DNA of 64,000 nt, taken from Archilochus colubris (Eukaryota > Chordata > Aves > Apodiformes > Trochilidae). This document shows positions 1-11,780 of the stretch, one piece after another. Position 1 is the first letter of the stretch. Each line of letters starts with the position of its first letter. Position numbers and translations under genes: made by a program. Location: positions 4,154,001-4,218,000 of the forward strand of contig CM041108.1 in assembly GCA_023079485.1 (NCBI GenBank), read 5' to 3'. Under the pieces are notes generated by a model. That model was not told the origin of the DNA and ran no database searches. It saw only the letters and a list, made by a program, of their open reading frames with translations.

Positions 1-917
1 CCTCCTTGAGAACCTCATCCCTCTGCAGCTGGAATTTGCAGGCTGCACCTGGGATCACAGCAGCCACTGGATGGGAGATGCCTGCCCAAAAGTGTGGTCT
101 CAGTTCCAGTCCAGGTTTTTCACACAAGCCCCACTATAAACAACACGTTTAAGCATTTTTATCCCAAGTTTTTTTACCCCTCTTTCATGAAATTCTTTGA
201 TAGAAAACTTTATACTAAAAATGGAACTTTCCATTTATTGCTGCGCCAGAAAAAAAAAAAAATAAACCAGTGCTCTCTTTCTGTATACATATGTTTGATG
301 TCAAAAAGACAGAGCAAGTCATTCTTAAAAAAGGCACTTCAAATACCAGCACTCCCTGTCATCTCAGTTTTCCATCAGAAAATGACAGTTTCCTACTTCA
401 AAACAAGATCTAATGAAACCACATTTATCCCCATCTTGCTGTGATCACATTAGACAGTTCAACCAATTTAGCTTTATTGGTTTCTTAATCATCAGAAAAA
501 AACCCCAAAACACCTACAGGCCAGCTCTACATGTTTTACTACATGGGAAACAGCCACCTGCAGTATCCTTTCAAAACCAGAATCCAGTGGTCAATAAAGA
601 GCCTTCTGTTTTAGTTTTAGACCTCCCACCAAGATCTCATTTTCTTTAAGAGACTTTGTGCAGCTTTTCAAGGCATCAGATTTCATTAAAACAAAAATTT
701 GCAGCATGTGCTTGGCCATTAGAGGCACAACTGATAAGATTCCCAGGCTCATCACTGGAGGAATTTTTACCCATATCCTATGAATAAGCATTTATCCACT
801 GATGAGCCTGGGAATATGAGCTTGGGTATGAACACTTATGAGATGGTTGTAAACTTCTGCTCAGGTACCTAAAGGCTGTGCCTGCTTAACCCTACAGAGA
901 AGAGGAGGCAGGAACAT

Positions 918-1571
918 GTGCATAGGGCAGAGGCTATTGCACCACCAGGGAGTCACTTTTCCAGTAATTTCTCATCCCAAAATGCTGCTTTTCAGGAGCC
1001 CATCAGCTGGATGCAATTAACCTCTGCAACATCCCACTGCCTGCTAAAACCACAAATCAATCTTGTTCCCCTAGGTCCCCTTGGAGATTACCCTGGAGAA
1101 GCAATAGGTGCCTCCCAGAGAAAGAAAAGCAAATGGCCCTATTCCAGACAGCACCAATTTAGAAAAGAGAATAGCTGCAGCAGCCAATTTATTTTCTGCC
1201 CAGGTGAAAACCTCAGCCAGGTCCTGTTGAATAACTGTGCCTGTTCCCCACAGACACTGTTTGTGTTAAGTAGGAGGTGTGTGTGCCAACAGGACACATG
1301 TCAGTGGCATCTACAAGTGGACACAAAGCATCCTGTTGGTGAGGGAGTAAATTGTCCTTGGTACTCTGAGATTCTGTCTTATCCCTCTGGCATTGAACCA
1401 CGGAGAATGTTTTCCACACTAGAGGGAAAACAGCAGCTTTGCCATCTCCTTAGAAAAACTGGTCCATCTTTCTCCACAACCAAGTCTCTAACAAAGTCTG
1501 TTTTATCAGCATCTTTATCAGGCCTTGCATTTACAGGCAATATTCCACTTTCTTTTCAAGATTTAATTTAA
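918..1571 (+). other. Longest non-repeat open frame in the window (217 codons), probably not a gene
   Basis: This plus-strand frame is antisense to GRIK4. The peptide has no signal peptide, membrane segment, repeats or domain I recognise, has scattered cysteines, and ends with an ordinary stop. There is no splice, promoter or poly-A context. In 64 kb of this composition one open frame of this length by chance is not surprising. I list it only so that it is not lost. Confidence 0.1.
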
Positions 1572-1696
1572 ATCGAAGGCTGGCTACCAACTTATCATGT
1601 TAGCATGTCTCATACATCAAGATGCTATTCTATAAACCTACAGCAATGCCTAGAATGTACAGAGAATTCCCATCACCTATAAAAACCCATTTGTAA

Positions 1697-2018
1697 TCAT
1701 AAAATTTTCAGCTTAGAAGGGACCTTCAAGATCATCCAGTTCCAACCCCTCTCCATAGGCAGGGACACCTCCCACCACCTCAGGTTGCTCAGAGCCCCAT
1801 CCAGCCTGGCCTTAAAAACTTCCAGGGATGGATGGGGCTTCTACCACCTCTCTGGACAACCTGTGCCAGGGTCTCACCACCCCATGGTAAAGAACTTCCT
1901 AAAATCTGATCTAAATCTCCCCTCCTCTAGTTTGAATCCATTCCCCCATGTCCTGTCACTCCCTGACATCCTAAAAACTCCCCCCCCAGCTTTCTTGTAG
2001 AAAGGAAGGCTACAATAA
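1697..2018 (-). mobile_element. CR1 LINE, 3' fragment
   Basis: This is a reverse-oriented, 5'-truncated copy of the avian CR1 non-LTR retrotransposon. The plus strand carries the CR1 landmarks in order: the ATCATA.AAT terminal motif, AGAAGGGACCTTCAAGATCATCC, the run of CCAACCCCT, then CAGCCTGGCCTTAAAAACTTCC, TCTCACCACC, CCATTCCCCCATGTCCTGTCAC and AGCTTTCTTGTAG. The element's 3' end is at the left. It has many substitutions and small indels, and the right end fades into an AT-rich tract. It is non-functional. Confidence 0.9.
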
Positions 2019-2092
2019 CTAGTAACTAAAATAATAATACAATAATTAGAATTAATAACTAATTAACAAAATAAGTTACTAAAATAAATAAA
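2019..2092. repeat. AT-rich low-complexity tract
   Basis: This is a run of TAACTA, AATAAT and TTACTAAAA words with almost no G or C, abutting the truncated 5' side of the CR1. It may be a decayed simple repeat that served as the insertion target. Confidence 0.6.
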
Positions 2093-3749
2093 CCTGCAAG
2101 CCAAAATAGGAAAGCAGTCTGCAAAGTTACCCCTGCATGCTGCTGCTTGGGGGCTGTCAAAGAGAGAAGAACCAGCAAGGGATGTGGTGCCTGTACAGCT
2201 GGAGATGGTACATCCTACATTCTGTTAGGCTGACAACTAATAACATCATCTCCAGAAATGTATTAACCAGAATTCATGTCTATAGACACCTCCTGATCTT
2301 GATAGGTGTTTGAACACATGCAACACTGCACAGCAGGCAGGAGCTAGCAGGGGAAGTGTATCTAATTAGCCAGAACATGGATCAGAAAGCTCCAAGTGCC
2401 TGTGTTTTCATACCACCAAATTAGACTCATCAGGTTACCTACCTCATATGGGCAGGATGATTTCTGAAGTGTTCCTTTGAGACAGATAAACTGGAACAAA
2501 TTCTTGCAGCAAAGAGCTTCAGCCTCTGTGGCTAAGAGAAGCTTTTGTCTTCTTTGTACCTGAGTCCAGAGGTAAAGTCACTTTGTGACTCCACCTCCCA
2601 AAGCCATGGTCCCTGCCCATTCAGCATGGTTCTCCTGAAGGAGAACTCTAGTTCAGTCCCAAATCAGCAAGTCCATCAGCTGGAGATGGTCAATAGGAGT
2701 GTCCTGACCCAGACAGGCTAAAAGATGCTTGGCAGGTTTCAAGAAGTTAATCAGTTTGGGCTGTACTGCTGAGGTCAGCACTAGATCTTCTTTCCATCTG
2801 CTTCTTGAACACAATGAGAGAAAAACGTCCTTGGGGATCACCAGGAAATGAGGGCAGTAACTCTTGGCTTCTACTCATGGAAAACTACAGTAAGAATTGT
2901 GTTCTTATCAGGGTATCAGTCTTATTTCTGCCCCTGGAACAAGACAAACCATGGGTGTGCAAATGAGAGCAGACCCTACACTCGTGGTCCCCTTCCCTCT
3001 ACTCTGCCAAAAGCCAAGCAGAAAACAAACAATATCATCCTTGTCTCTCCTCTGACCCCATGAGACAAACTTCATCTCCAGCCTGGACTGAACTCACTGC
3101 AGCACAGAATGGCCAAAGCTCAGAGCAGCAAAAATGCAGAAATAAGAAAATCGATGGGAGGAAGAGGAATAAGAGAAAGGTCACCATCCCACCAGCTGTG
3201 TGCAAAGCCAGACTCAGGCTATAAAGGTTTGGAAAGCAATAGACTCCATCAGAGGCCACACTGCCCACACTACAGAAAGGCTGCAGGTCCCAGTCCCTGG
3301 GCAGATCCACCCTTTCCCATATTTTGTCTGCAGAAAAAACAGGTTATGAAAATAGGTAGCTTTGCAACATGAAATATCTCCAATTTCCTTTAAAAGGCAC
3401 CAATTAGAGGACCAAGGCATTAGACAGAATTTGTTTATTAAATTAGTGACAAGCCTGTGTCAAAACACTGGCTCCCTAGGGCCCCAGTCACAGAAGATGC
3501 TTTTGGCAGAATGATTGATTGAGCCTCCCACAGTCCCCTGTTGACTTCCGTGGGCTTTGGACCAGGTTGCTGAAGAAACAATCTCTCCAAAGCCCATCTC
3601 CTGTCACCCTGCAGGTCCCCAGCTGCGTCACCACCCCTGGGGTAGCCCAGCACTGACCCCACTGCATCCTCCTACTGATGTGCTGGTAACACATGGGAGG
3701 AATAAGGCTTCTCTGTGGATCTGTCCCACACAATACAGCCTTTAGCTCC

Positions 3750-3777
3750 TTTTTTTTTTAAAAAAAAAAAAAAAAAA
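3750..3777. repeat. T10-A18 homopolymer palindrome
   Basis: Ten T are followed directly by eighteen A. This can fold into a hairpin and also disfavours nucleosomes. No flanking retrocopy is visible. Confidence 0.8.
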
Positions 3778-4667
3778 GAAATAAAAGCCACCTGAGATGA
3801 TTCATCCCACTGGGGCCCCTCTGATCCCCAGAGCTTCAGAAAGATCTGTGCCTGATGCCCACAGCAGTCAGCCACAAACCCAGTCCCCTCTACAAAAGCA
3901 AGTGAACACTGAAACTTGCTGCATGTCTGAAAGATCCCAAGCTATTTCAGAAGGATTTTGGTGAGGAACTCCACTGCTCCTTTTCTATATCTACTTATGA
4001 AAGGCTCCTGCACACATCATTGCACAGTCATACAGTGTCAAGCTCCTGGGTCCCAGGGTTAATTGGCCCTTAGCTTCTCTGGGGCCTCTTCCTTCTTTAA
4101 TAGCCAATTAGACCTTATTAGCTACGTTGTCATTTACATCCGAGCCTCCCAGCAGCAGTCCAGAAGCTACAAATTCATCTCAGTGGCCCTTCTCACCCAG
4201 CTGTATGGTCTTTTACATGGCAAGTTGACCTTTCTGCTCAGTTTGTGGCCTCATTGCTCCAAGCACACTTTCTGGCCAGCAGCTCCCCAGCATGCTGATG
4301 TGGGGGTCACCTCCAGGGAACCCAGAGAGAAAACCCAACCAAGGGCTGACCCATCAGGAGGAGCCCAATCTGCTCAGCACCTCTTTGGGGGGGCCTCAGG
4401 AAAATGGCACATGAACAATATTAAGCAGACCAAGATTTGCTTAGAGCCATTTGCCAGCACATTCTGCAGCATGGATCAATAGAAAGGGAGATAGGTGATG
4501 GTGATTGATTTCACACGTGTAATGAAGTTGTTGAGTCTCTGATTCAGCCCTCAGTAGGTGTTCATTTCATTAACCTGAAGGGCAAGGGACTGAGCTGTTT
4601 TGTTCTTTCCTTTTAAATAGCAAGCACCATTTGCTTATGAGAGATGGCCTGGTTCCCTCCTCATTAT

Positions 4668-4730
4668 CTTTCTCCATCATCCTTCCCTCCTCTGCTTTCT
4701 CCATCATCCTTCTCTCCTTTGCTTTCTCCA
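4668..4730. repeat. 27-bp pyrimidine-rich tandem repeat, about 2.3 copies
   Basis: Two copies of a 27-base unit starting CTTTCTCCATCATCCTTC lie at 4668-4694 and 4695-4721 and differ at two bases. A partial third copy follows. Because 27 is a multiple of three, all frames stay open here, which accounts for the overlapping open frames in the area. Confidence 0.85.
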
Positions 4731-5686
4731 GCCACAGCCAAAACCCAAGCAAGCAGCTCAACCTGTCTACCACTGCCATCACAACACTGCTCACAGATCC
4801 ACACACTTCTCCTGGTTGGTTTCCCAACCCCTCCCCAGACCAGATGCATTTGTCTCCTAGCAGAAACCTGGTGCAAAACCCTTCTTTGGAAAGCTGGATG
4901 TGTACAAGCACCAGCTGCCTCCCCTTTCTATGCCTCCTCAAATCCAGCAAAGAGGTCAGAGAAGGATGCTGTGTTTGACAAGCCTGAGGCCATGCAGCTT
5001 CAGGCAGCACCATCAGAAGACTTCTGGTTTGAAAAACAGTGTATGAGAGACTGAAATAGAAAAGGAAGGAAGAAAGGAAGGAAAGATTCAAAGGGATATA
5101 TGACAGATGAGCTAAGACCTGTATGTAAGTCCTGCTGGAGCCTCAGTGAGGTTGCCCTGACAGCTCTGTGTGTATATTCAGAGAGAGAGAAAGCAAGGCA
5201 CCCCAAACCATAAAATTAAAGATGTTTAAATTAGAAGGGATCCAAGGGAGGCTAATAGAACACTGAAAATATTGTGTATCAATGTCTACATCCAGGCTGA
5301 AGGAACATAACATGCTTTTCCTAGAAAAGTGGCAACTAGAACTGATGCATGAAGAGAGCAGGAAGGATGGGGAGAGGATGGGGATAGCTCCACCATCAAG
5401 TGCAAGAGAGACTTGTTTGGAATTGAAGCAGATTATTTAAGGGTGGCATTAAATGATGAAATGAAGATCCAGCTACAGAAATGGGAGGAGGGCGTTTTGT
5501 TGCATGTAAGAAAAAACCAAACAGGTATAAACCAACTCTGCTTCCAGGGAATAATTTCAAGCAGCAGCTGCCAGTGCCAGGCCTATGGAAATCTCTCCTG
5601 CAAAGGGCTTCACTGATCACCTTGCAGCAGTTTCCAGTGCATCTTGCTAAGAGCCCAGCTGAATTCCACCACCTTTCAGTCTTGAT

Positions 5687-5800
5687 GGACAATACATGGG
5701 ACTGGGACTTGGGAGCTGTAGGTGCTAATGTGAGAGCTTGCTACAGGCAATTCCTTTCATTTTCTCTGTGCCTCTGCTTTGTATCTGGCTCGTAAGGACA
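5687..5800 (+). mobile_element. MIR-like ancient SINE remnant
   Basis: The order of words follows the amniote MIR/CORE-SINE pattern: a GGGACTGGGACTTGGGAGC block, then a gap, then CAGGCAATTCCTTTCATTTTCTCTGTGCCTCTG. The last block corresponds to the 'gggcaagtcacttcacctctctgtgcctcag' section of MIR. Divergence is high, so the family call is tentative. Confidence 0.45.
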
Positions 5801-7189
5801 AATGCTACTGTCAAACCAAAAGTCCATCCAATAATTCCTACTAATAGCCTCCCAGCCTTCAGCTACTCTCAGGTTAGGAAACTTCTGAAACTAATGTTGC
5901 TTATACACTTAATAACTTTTGTTTTTCTCTTCCCTGTGCTTGCTCACTGTCCCTTTCAATCTACTAAAGTTTTCTCCACTATAACATCCTTTGAGCTCAA
6001 CATCTCAATCCCCTATTGCACAAAATCAAGCTCTTGCTCTTTGTTTTGGGCTGGGCTTCTATCAGCCTTATTCAGCATCCTCTGGTTCTCCTCCCAAGAG
6101 GGACACAGAGTGACAGATCCTCTCCACCTTCTCCATTCTGCTCAGGATTTGCCTTCTATTAAACACTCTGCCAAGCACATTTCTTCTTGCTGTAAATGAC
6201 AGGGGACAGCAAGGGATACTGGGGGTGCTCCATCCCAGATGGAAACTTGGGCACCATCTCCAACCAAACCAGATAACCTGTGTCCCATGTGGACACCCAG
6301 GGTTTGCAGGAGGCTCCCCCAGGCACAGGCTGATCCCTTCCACACCACGGCTGAATCCAAGCCCTGCAGCCTCCCTTAGAAGCTGAGGAATTGTTTTCTG
6401 TTCTCATGCTTGGCTCCCCTTTGGCTGATCTATGCAGAAACTTGATTTATTTGTTGCCATCAAAATGCTGCCACTCACCTGAGGGACTAACACTGTGACA
6501 AAATCATTAGAAACCTGATGAAGGACTTGAAGCCTTCTGAGATTGGGGAAAATTCATTCTTCAGCCTAATGAATGTGCTTTTCCAAACACCAAGAAGAGC
6601 AACACCCCTGTTTCTCAGTTCCCAGCCAGAAACACTCATGCTCTGAAGGGCTCAGCCTACCCTTAGCCCAAAGAAAAAGGCAAAGAGCACATATGAGAGC
6701 TGCAGAGGCCACAGCATGGGGCTCCCCTTCAAACAGACACAGAATGAGGATCAAATCCCACCCTCCTGTCTCATCCCCAGCTCCATAGGGAGTGAGTCCC
6801 CCCATAACATCTCAACCCCAGTGCCCTGGGAAGCCCCCACATCAGCAGTTCTGTGTGCTCAGCCTTTCCCTGCTCCTCTGCTTCCACATCTTCTCCTGCT
6901 TCAAGCATCCTGGTTCCCTCAGGCACTCTTCACAAGAGACAAAACACTCCTCATGTAACTCTCCCCAAGTTGCTGCTCCTGCATGATGCTGGGAGCTGGC
7001 ACTGAGTCACTGGCACTCCTGGGGAAAGGAGGGAAAAGAGACCTTTGTTTTGCTGATTCACTGCCAAAACCCCCACGTAATCCAAGCTGTCTGCTTCCAC
7101 ACCCTGCTGGAGAAGATTTTTCTATTCCCAGGCCACCAAGGTGACATGATCAAGCATTTTTTTTTTAAATTATTTTATTTTTTCCAGAA

Positions 7190-7500
7190 CGGAAATTTGC
7201 TTTTCAATTTGAAATCATTCTAATGGTTCAGATGAACTTCTGAAATACCTCTCCACGTGTGGGTAAGAAGCACACTCCCTCAACTCTGCTGATACACTTT
7301 TAGCCTTGGTCCCTACATTAGAGAAAACTCCCCCTTTTAAAAGAGTGGTTTTATTGCCAAGCAATAACAGCTCAAAAAGAAAACCAGTCCTAATCTTTAT
7401 AAATTATCTCATCATCTGCAACGAATTAGCAGCTGCCGAAAACTGGAAAATCACTCTACCCCCCAGAGAGACTATTTCCAAGTTATGCAAAACTTAAACA
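7190..7500. promoter_or_regulatory. Possible conserved non-coding element
   Basis: This is a repeat-free AT-rich block with GAAATTTGCTTTTCAATTTG, TCTAATGG, an E-box-like CCACGTGTGG and AAATTATCTCATC. The texture is like that of deeply conserved enhancers, but without an alignment this is only a candidate. Confidence 0.25.
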
Positions 7501-7599
7501 TCTTTGGTGGTCAAGGATTTGAGGAGAAGCCTCCAGCTGGCTCCAGGCTGCACTGTTCTGTCCCACCAGGTGAGAAGTTGTGCATCCCCAGCACCCCCA

Positions 7600-7975
7600 G
7601 CATCTCTATTGTGAGGAATAGTTCTGATACAGCTTAGCTGGAAACTGTATTAAAATCCAATCTAATCAAGCTGTTGTGACTCTCTGCTCTCCTTACCCTT
7701 GCTCCTAGGCTCTTGTGCCTCTGTCTGGGCTGTTGTAAATGTGTCCATAAAAGTAAAATGAGCAAGCAGCCACCGGCTAAATGGCACTTAATCAGAAGAA
7801 AATGTATACCCTGGTGGATAGCAAAGTGCTATTAAGTTGGGAGGAAGACAGAAGAAAATAAAAAGCTATAAATGGACAACCAAATAAATCTCCTACCGTA
7901 GTGAGTGCGAGCACATCTGGTTAGGTGCCACCTCCAATGAGTTGTGAGCAAAATATTTATTTGCCGCCAAGTACC
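7600..7975. promoter_or_regulatory. Possible conserved non-coding element
   Basis: This is a complex, repeat-free stretch with paired AATCTAATCAAGC, GGCACTTAATCAG, AGTGCTATTAAG, AGCTATAAATGG and AAATATTTATTTGCCGCC. Isolated CpGs survive (CACCGGC, ACCGTAG, GAGTGCGAGC, TGCCGCC) although the surroundings are CpG-poor. That would fit selection on the sequence, but conservation is not shown here. Confidence 0.3.
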
Positions 7976-8825
7976 TGGCAGTAGGAGTGGGATTAGAGCT
8001 CAGAGAGCAGCCCTGCTATCACTGCCTCCCTGCCTGCCCTCAGAGGCAGCTGCACATCAGGTGCCTGCCCTCTCTGGGCAACAAAACCCAACCCAAAAGC
8101 ATCCAACCTCCCCAGCCAGCAAGGTGACAGAGCCTGAGCATCACTGACCAGGCTGGGATGGTGCCCAGGGCTGGTGGGTGAGTTCCATCTTGCTGTCTCT
8201 GCTTGAAAAGCTTTCTCCTCTCCAACAGAAGAGCCCCTGAGCCTCCATCCCTACCCCAAGCCATGGGTCAGAGGGTCAATAAGGTGGATGGTTCACCAGG
8301 GTCTCTGAAGCTATAAATACTGGAGGGCTTGCACACCTCTGATCCTTGAGAGAGCCTTAGTTGGATACAGAGCACTTCAGCATTAGGAGAAAATGTGATT
8401 TGGGACTTGGAAGACACCAAGGGAAGAATTCCTCAGAGAGGGGCACCATTGCAAAGGGGATTATCACCATAATCACCAGATTAGTTGAATAATCTCAGCA
8501 TAAAAGGGAGTTTTTTGTGGTCTGCAAGACACTTGTCACCCCCCAGCTTCCACAGAAACACAGAGCAAAGCAGGGTCAGGCTGATTTTTAGGGACAATGT
8601 GGGAAAAAGAGGGGACCACTGTGCCTTACAGCCCACAAAAATCTGTTGGTGCATCACTGCTTTGCTGAGCAAGGGATGATTTTTGATTCTGTCACCCTGA
8701 CAAGGTGGGTATTTAGGCAATGACCTTCCTTCCCTCACAACACCTTCTGGATTCAGACCCAGGGATTTTGCTGTTGCTTCCTCCTGTTACAGATTTAAAG
8801 AGGTTCAGGCCCACTCCAAATGGCA

Positions 8826-8880
8826 AAAAAAATAAAAAAAGAAAAAAAAATAAATCTAGTGCTACTGAATTAAAAAAAAA
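8826..8880. repeat. A-rich low-complexity tract
   Basis: Runs of A are broken by single G or T, then a short unique piece, then nine more A. The short plus-strand open frame here is an artefact of lysine codons. Confidence 0.7.
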
Positions 8881-11327
8881 TGATGACAAGGAAGATAAAA
8901 TAAACCTCTACTAATCACCTAGCCTGGCTCTTCTAGGGAAGTGCTCACACAGGCAAATTGCACCAAGTAAACAAATAATTGCTGCCTTTTTTCTTCTATA
9001 GGTCAGGAAGCAGATTTGCTAGCTGGGACTGAAATCTAAAGCATGGATGTGTCGTGCCCAGGTTTACAAAAAGCAGAAATCAACCCAGACAGATGCAGAA
9101 CCCTGTACCAGAACCACAGCCACAGGACACTGCTGGTCCCTGAGAGACAAACTCCACTGGGTCTCACCACTCAGGCATTGATACCCAGGAAATACAGACA
9201 GCCCGGCCTGTTTCTGCTTTTGCAGGTTCTGTTTTTAACATTCTACATTCAGATTTCCTGCCTGGGGAGAGATTCTTCTGAGAAGGGAAAGACAGAGTGT
9301 GGTATTTCTCCTGGAAATGGCTCTGCCATACAGACAAGCCACATGTCCCCAAACTTAGGTTTACACTTGGCTGGAGTCTGCTGCCAAAATCAGAAGGGAA
9401 AGAGAGGAGAGGTGAAAGAAAAAGTGGTGAATCCATTTAATTTCACTTTGTTTTCCATTTCTCTACCTGAAAGCAATAGTCAACCCCCTTGAGCCCACTG
9501 CAAAACTGGGAAGGGTGTTCCTGGTGGTGAGGAATTCCTGGTCAGGAAGCTGGTGACACGTTTCCCACTGGAGAACCTGCAAAATCCACCTCGAGTAAAG
9601 GGATCCATCAAGTCAGCAGAGAGGCAGCAATATTCCAAGTGCCAAGAGTGAACTCCAGGCTGTAGCTGGGGCAGCACAGGGAGCCAGTTCTGTCTCTTCA
9701 AGCATGAATAATGCTGGAATGTTTCCAGATAATGGGGGTGGAGGAGAGCAAAGAATAGAGGCAGGACATTTAAAACAAAAGTGTACAGCTATATTCAGCA
9801 AATGACTGTTTTTCAGTCAGGCTCCCGGGTGTTAGTCACACAGATGCTCTTTCTTCCATTTCTTCTGGAGTTTTGATGTGGTTTTTTTTTTCATTATTCC
9901 ATTTTATTGTTGTTCTCACTTCACTTTTCCTGTTAGAAAGCATCCATGCTTCATGCTAGAGGTAGTTTGTTCCAGGAGCAGGAAACACTTAAAGCTGGTG
10001 TTCTTCTAAACCAAGCCACCAAATCTTTTTAAGGTTAATTGATTTCCTAAGCCTTGGGACACAGCTTTCAAAAGCATGACTAGTGCCATGAAATTCTGCT
10101 CTAAAGTCTCTCTCTGCTGCTAGCCAGTGCCTGAAAACTCTTCCTATGGCATGAACCAAGAGACTCTTCCTTGATAAGCAGTGACTGCTCCTCCAGAACA
10201 ACTGCAGACTATTAAGTAAATGAGATATTACAGGGAATAAAAATTGAAAAAATTAAAAGAAGCCTTGATATCATTAAAGCAGAGGATGAGACTGGGCCTG
10301 CCTCCATCTATAAATACAGGAGTTCATAGCCTACAGTTCATAGCTTGTTTTCTATCACCTGTGGGGAACTTGCAAAGTCCAGAGATAAAAGAGAAGCAGC
10401 TGTCCAGCTTTCTGTTTGTGTCACCATGGAGAAGCAGTCAGGGTGGCTGCACCAGGAGGTCCTTCTCTCCTGGTGGCCCCAAAAGGCAGCAATGAAGCAT
10501 CCAGAGGCAGAAGAACTTCCCACCTCAACCTCTGTCCTGCTCAGGGCAATTCCTGATGCCCTGCAGTCACCTTATATCCCCTGCTCCAAGCATGACCCAC
10601 GCACACCCAGACTCTTCCATTTATTTTGCTCCCAGTGTCAGGAGTTTTACCAGCAGTATTTGCAGGGCTGCAGGGACTGAAAACATACAGAAATAGAAAA
10701 CAGTAACCTAGAGACGAGGAGAGGAAGTTCAAAGTGCTTGCCTACTAAAAGCCAACCCAAACTGCCTGCAAATAAAACTCTGCAGCTCATCAAGTAACTC
10801 TGACCACTGAGGGTGCTTAATAAAGATTACTTTTCTATAGCTCCACTTGCCTGAGGCATCATTTGTTCCTAATGAGATGCTCCGTGGGATTTAAACTCAT
10901 GAGAGAAGAAAAGGCTTTTCAACCACAGACAGCACAAGGAAAACAAGATTTCTGCTGCAAAACCCAAGTGCTCAGCCCCCTGTATCCTACCCTGTTAATG
11001 CTCCTCAGCCACACCAAAACATCAGGGGTGGCCTCTGCAAGGGATGCTTAAGACTCTGCATGAGGACCACAAGATATTTCACTGCCAATTCAGCTGTTAT
11101 TTTGCTTTATTTTGTCTGATCATCAAGATCGTGGTATTTCTGGGCATGCCTGGAATAATAAAGCACCCCAGTGAAATACACATGCCAAAAACTCCACTGA
11201 AAAGGATAAAAATGCAACAGATAATGAGTGGCAAAGGTCTGAGACCGCCAAGAGGTCTTCTGTGCAAGGGATGTAGAACAAAATGTTCAGAAGTGCCAAA
11301 GCCAAGTGAGAGAACGGACTTAGAAAT

Positions 11328-11780
11328 TATAGAGTCATAGAAAGTGAGGGGTTGGAAGGGACCTTGAAAGATCACTGAGTCCAACCTCCCTGCCAGAGCA
11401 GGGTCACCCAGAGCAGATCCCACAGGAACACATCCAGGTGGGCTTTGAATGAAGGAGACTCCACAACCTCCCTGGGCATCTGGTCCAGTGCTCTGTCACC
11501 CTCACAGTGAAAAAATTCATCCTAATATTTCTACGGAACCACCAATGCTCCAGTTTATAACCATTGCCCCTTGTCCTGCTGTTGGGCACCCCTGAGAAAA
11601 GCTTTATTCCATCCTCCTGGCACTCACCCCTTAAATATTTATAAACATTGATGAGCTCACCCCTCATTCTCTTCTCCAAGCTGCAGAGCCCCAGCTCCCT
11701 CAGCCTTTCCTCATATGGGAGATGTTCCATTCCTTTTATCATCTTGGAACAGCATCTCCTGCTGCTGTTCCAATGGGAAG
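11328..11780 (-). mobile_element. CR1 LINE, 3' fragment with part of the ORF2 C-terminus
   Basis: This is a reverse-oriented CR1 copy, younger-looking than the one at 1.7 kb. On the minus strand it encodes a recognisable end of the CR1 ORF2 polyprotein (endonuclease/reverse transcriptase): [20 protein letters not shown], then [36 protein letters not shown]. After VTEHW the frame shifts, because one base is missing relative to the usual CR1 sequence, and the remaining codons are scrambled. The 3'UTR follows, ending in the GAGTCATAGAA terminal motif at about 11328. The copy is heavily 5'-truncated and cannot move by itself. Confidence 0.92.

Larger units (their letters stand above)
2093..11327. 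other. Intron stretch, otherwise featureless
   Basis: Apart from the minisatellite, the MIR-like remnant, the two possible conserved blocks and the homopolymers listed separately, I see only unique non-coding sequence. All open frames are under about 175 codons, have no family resemblance, and often overlap on both strands. The region from 9880 to 10250 is AT-rich without clear repeats. Confidence 0.6.

Noticed and set aside
4570..5091. 173-codon minus-strand frame
   Set aside because: It spans the 27-bp minisatellite, has no family resemblance, and overlaps equally long frames on the other strand.
5210..5260. TTAGAAGGGATCCAAGGG as a CR1 end
   Set aside because: Only one short word matches; the neighbouring CR1 landmarks are missing.
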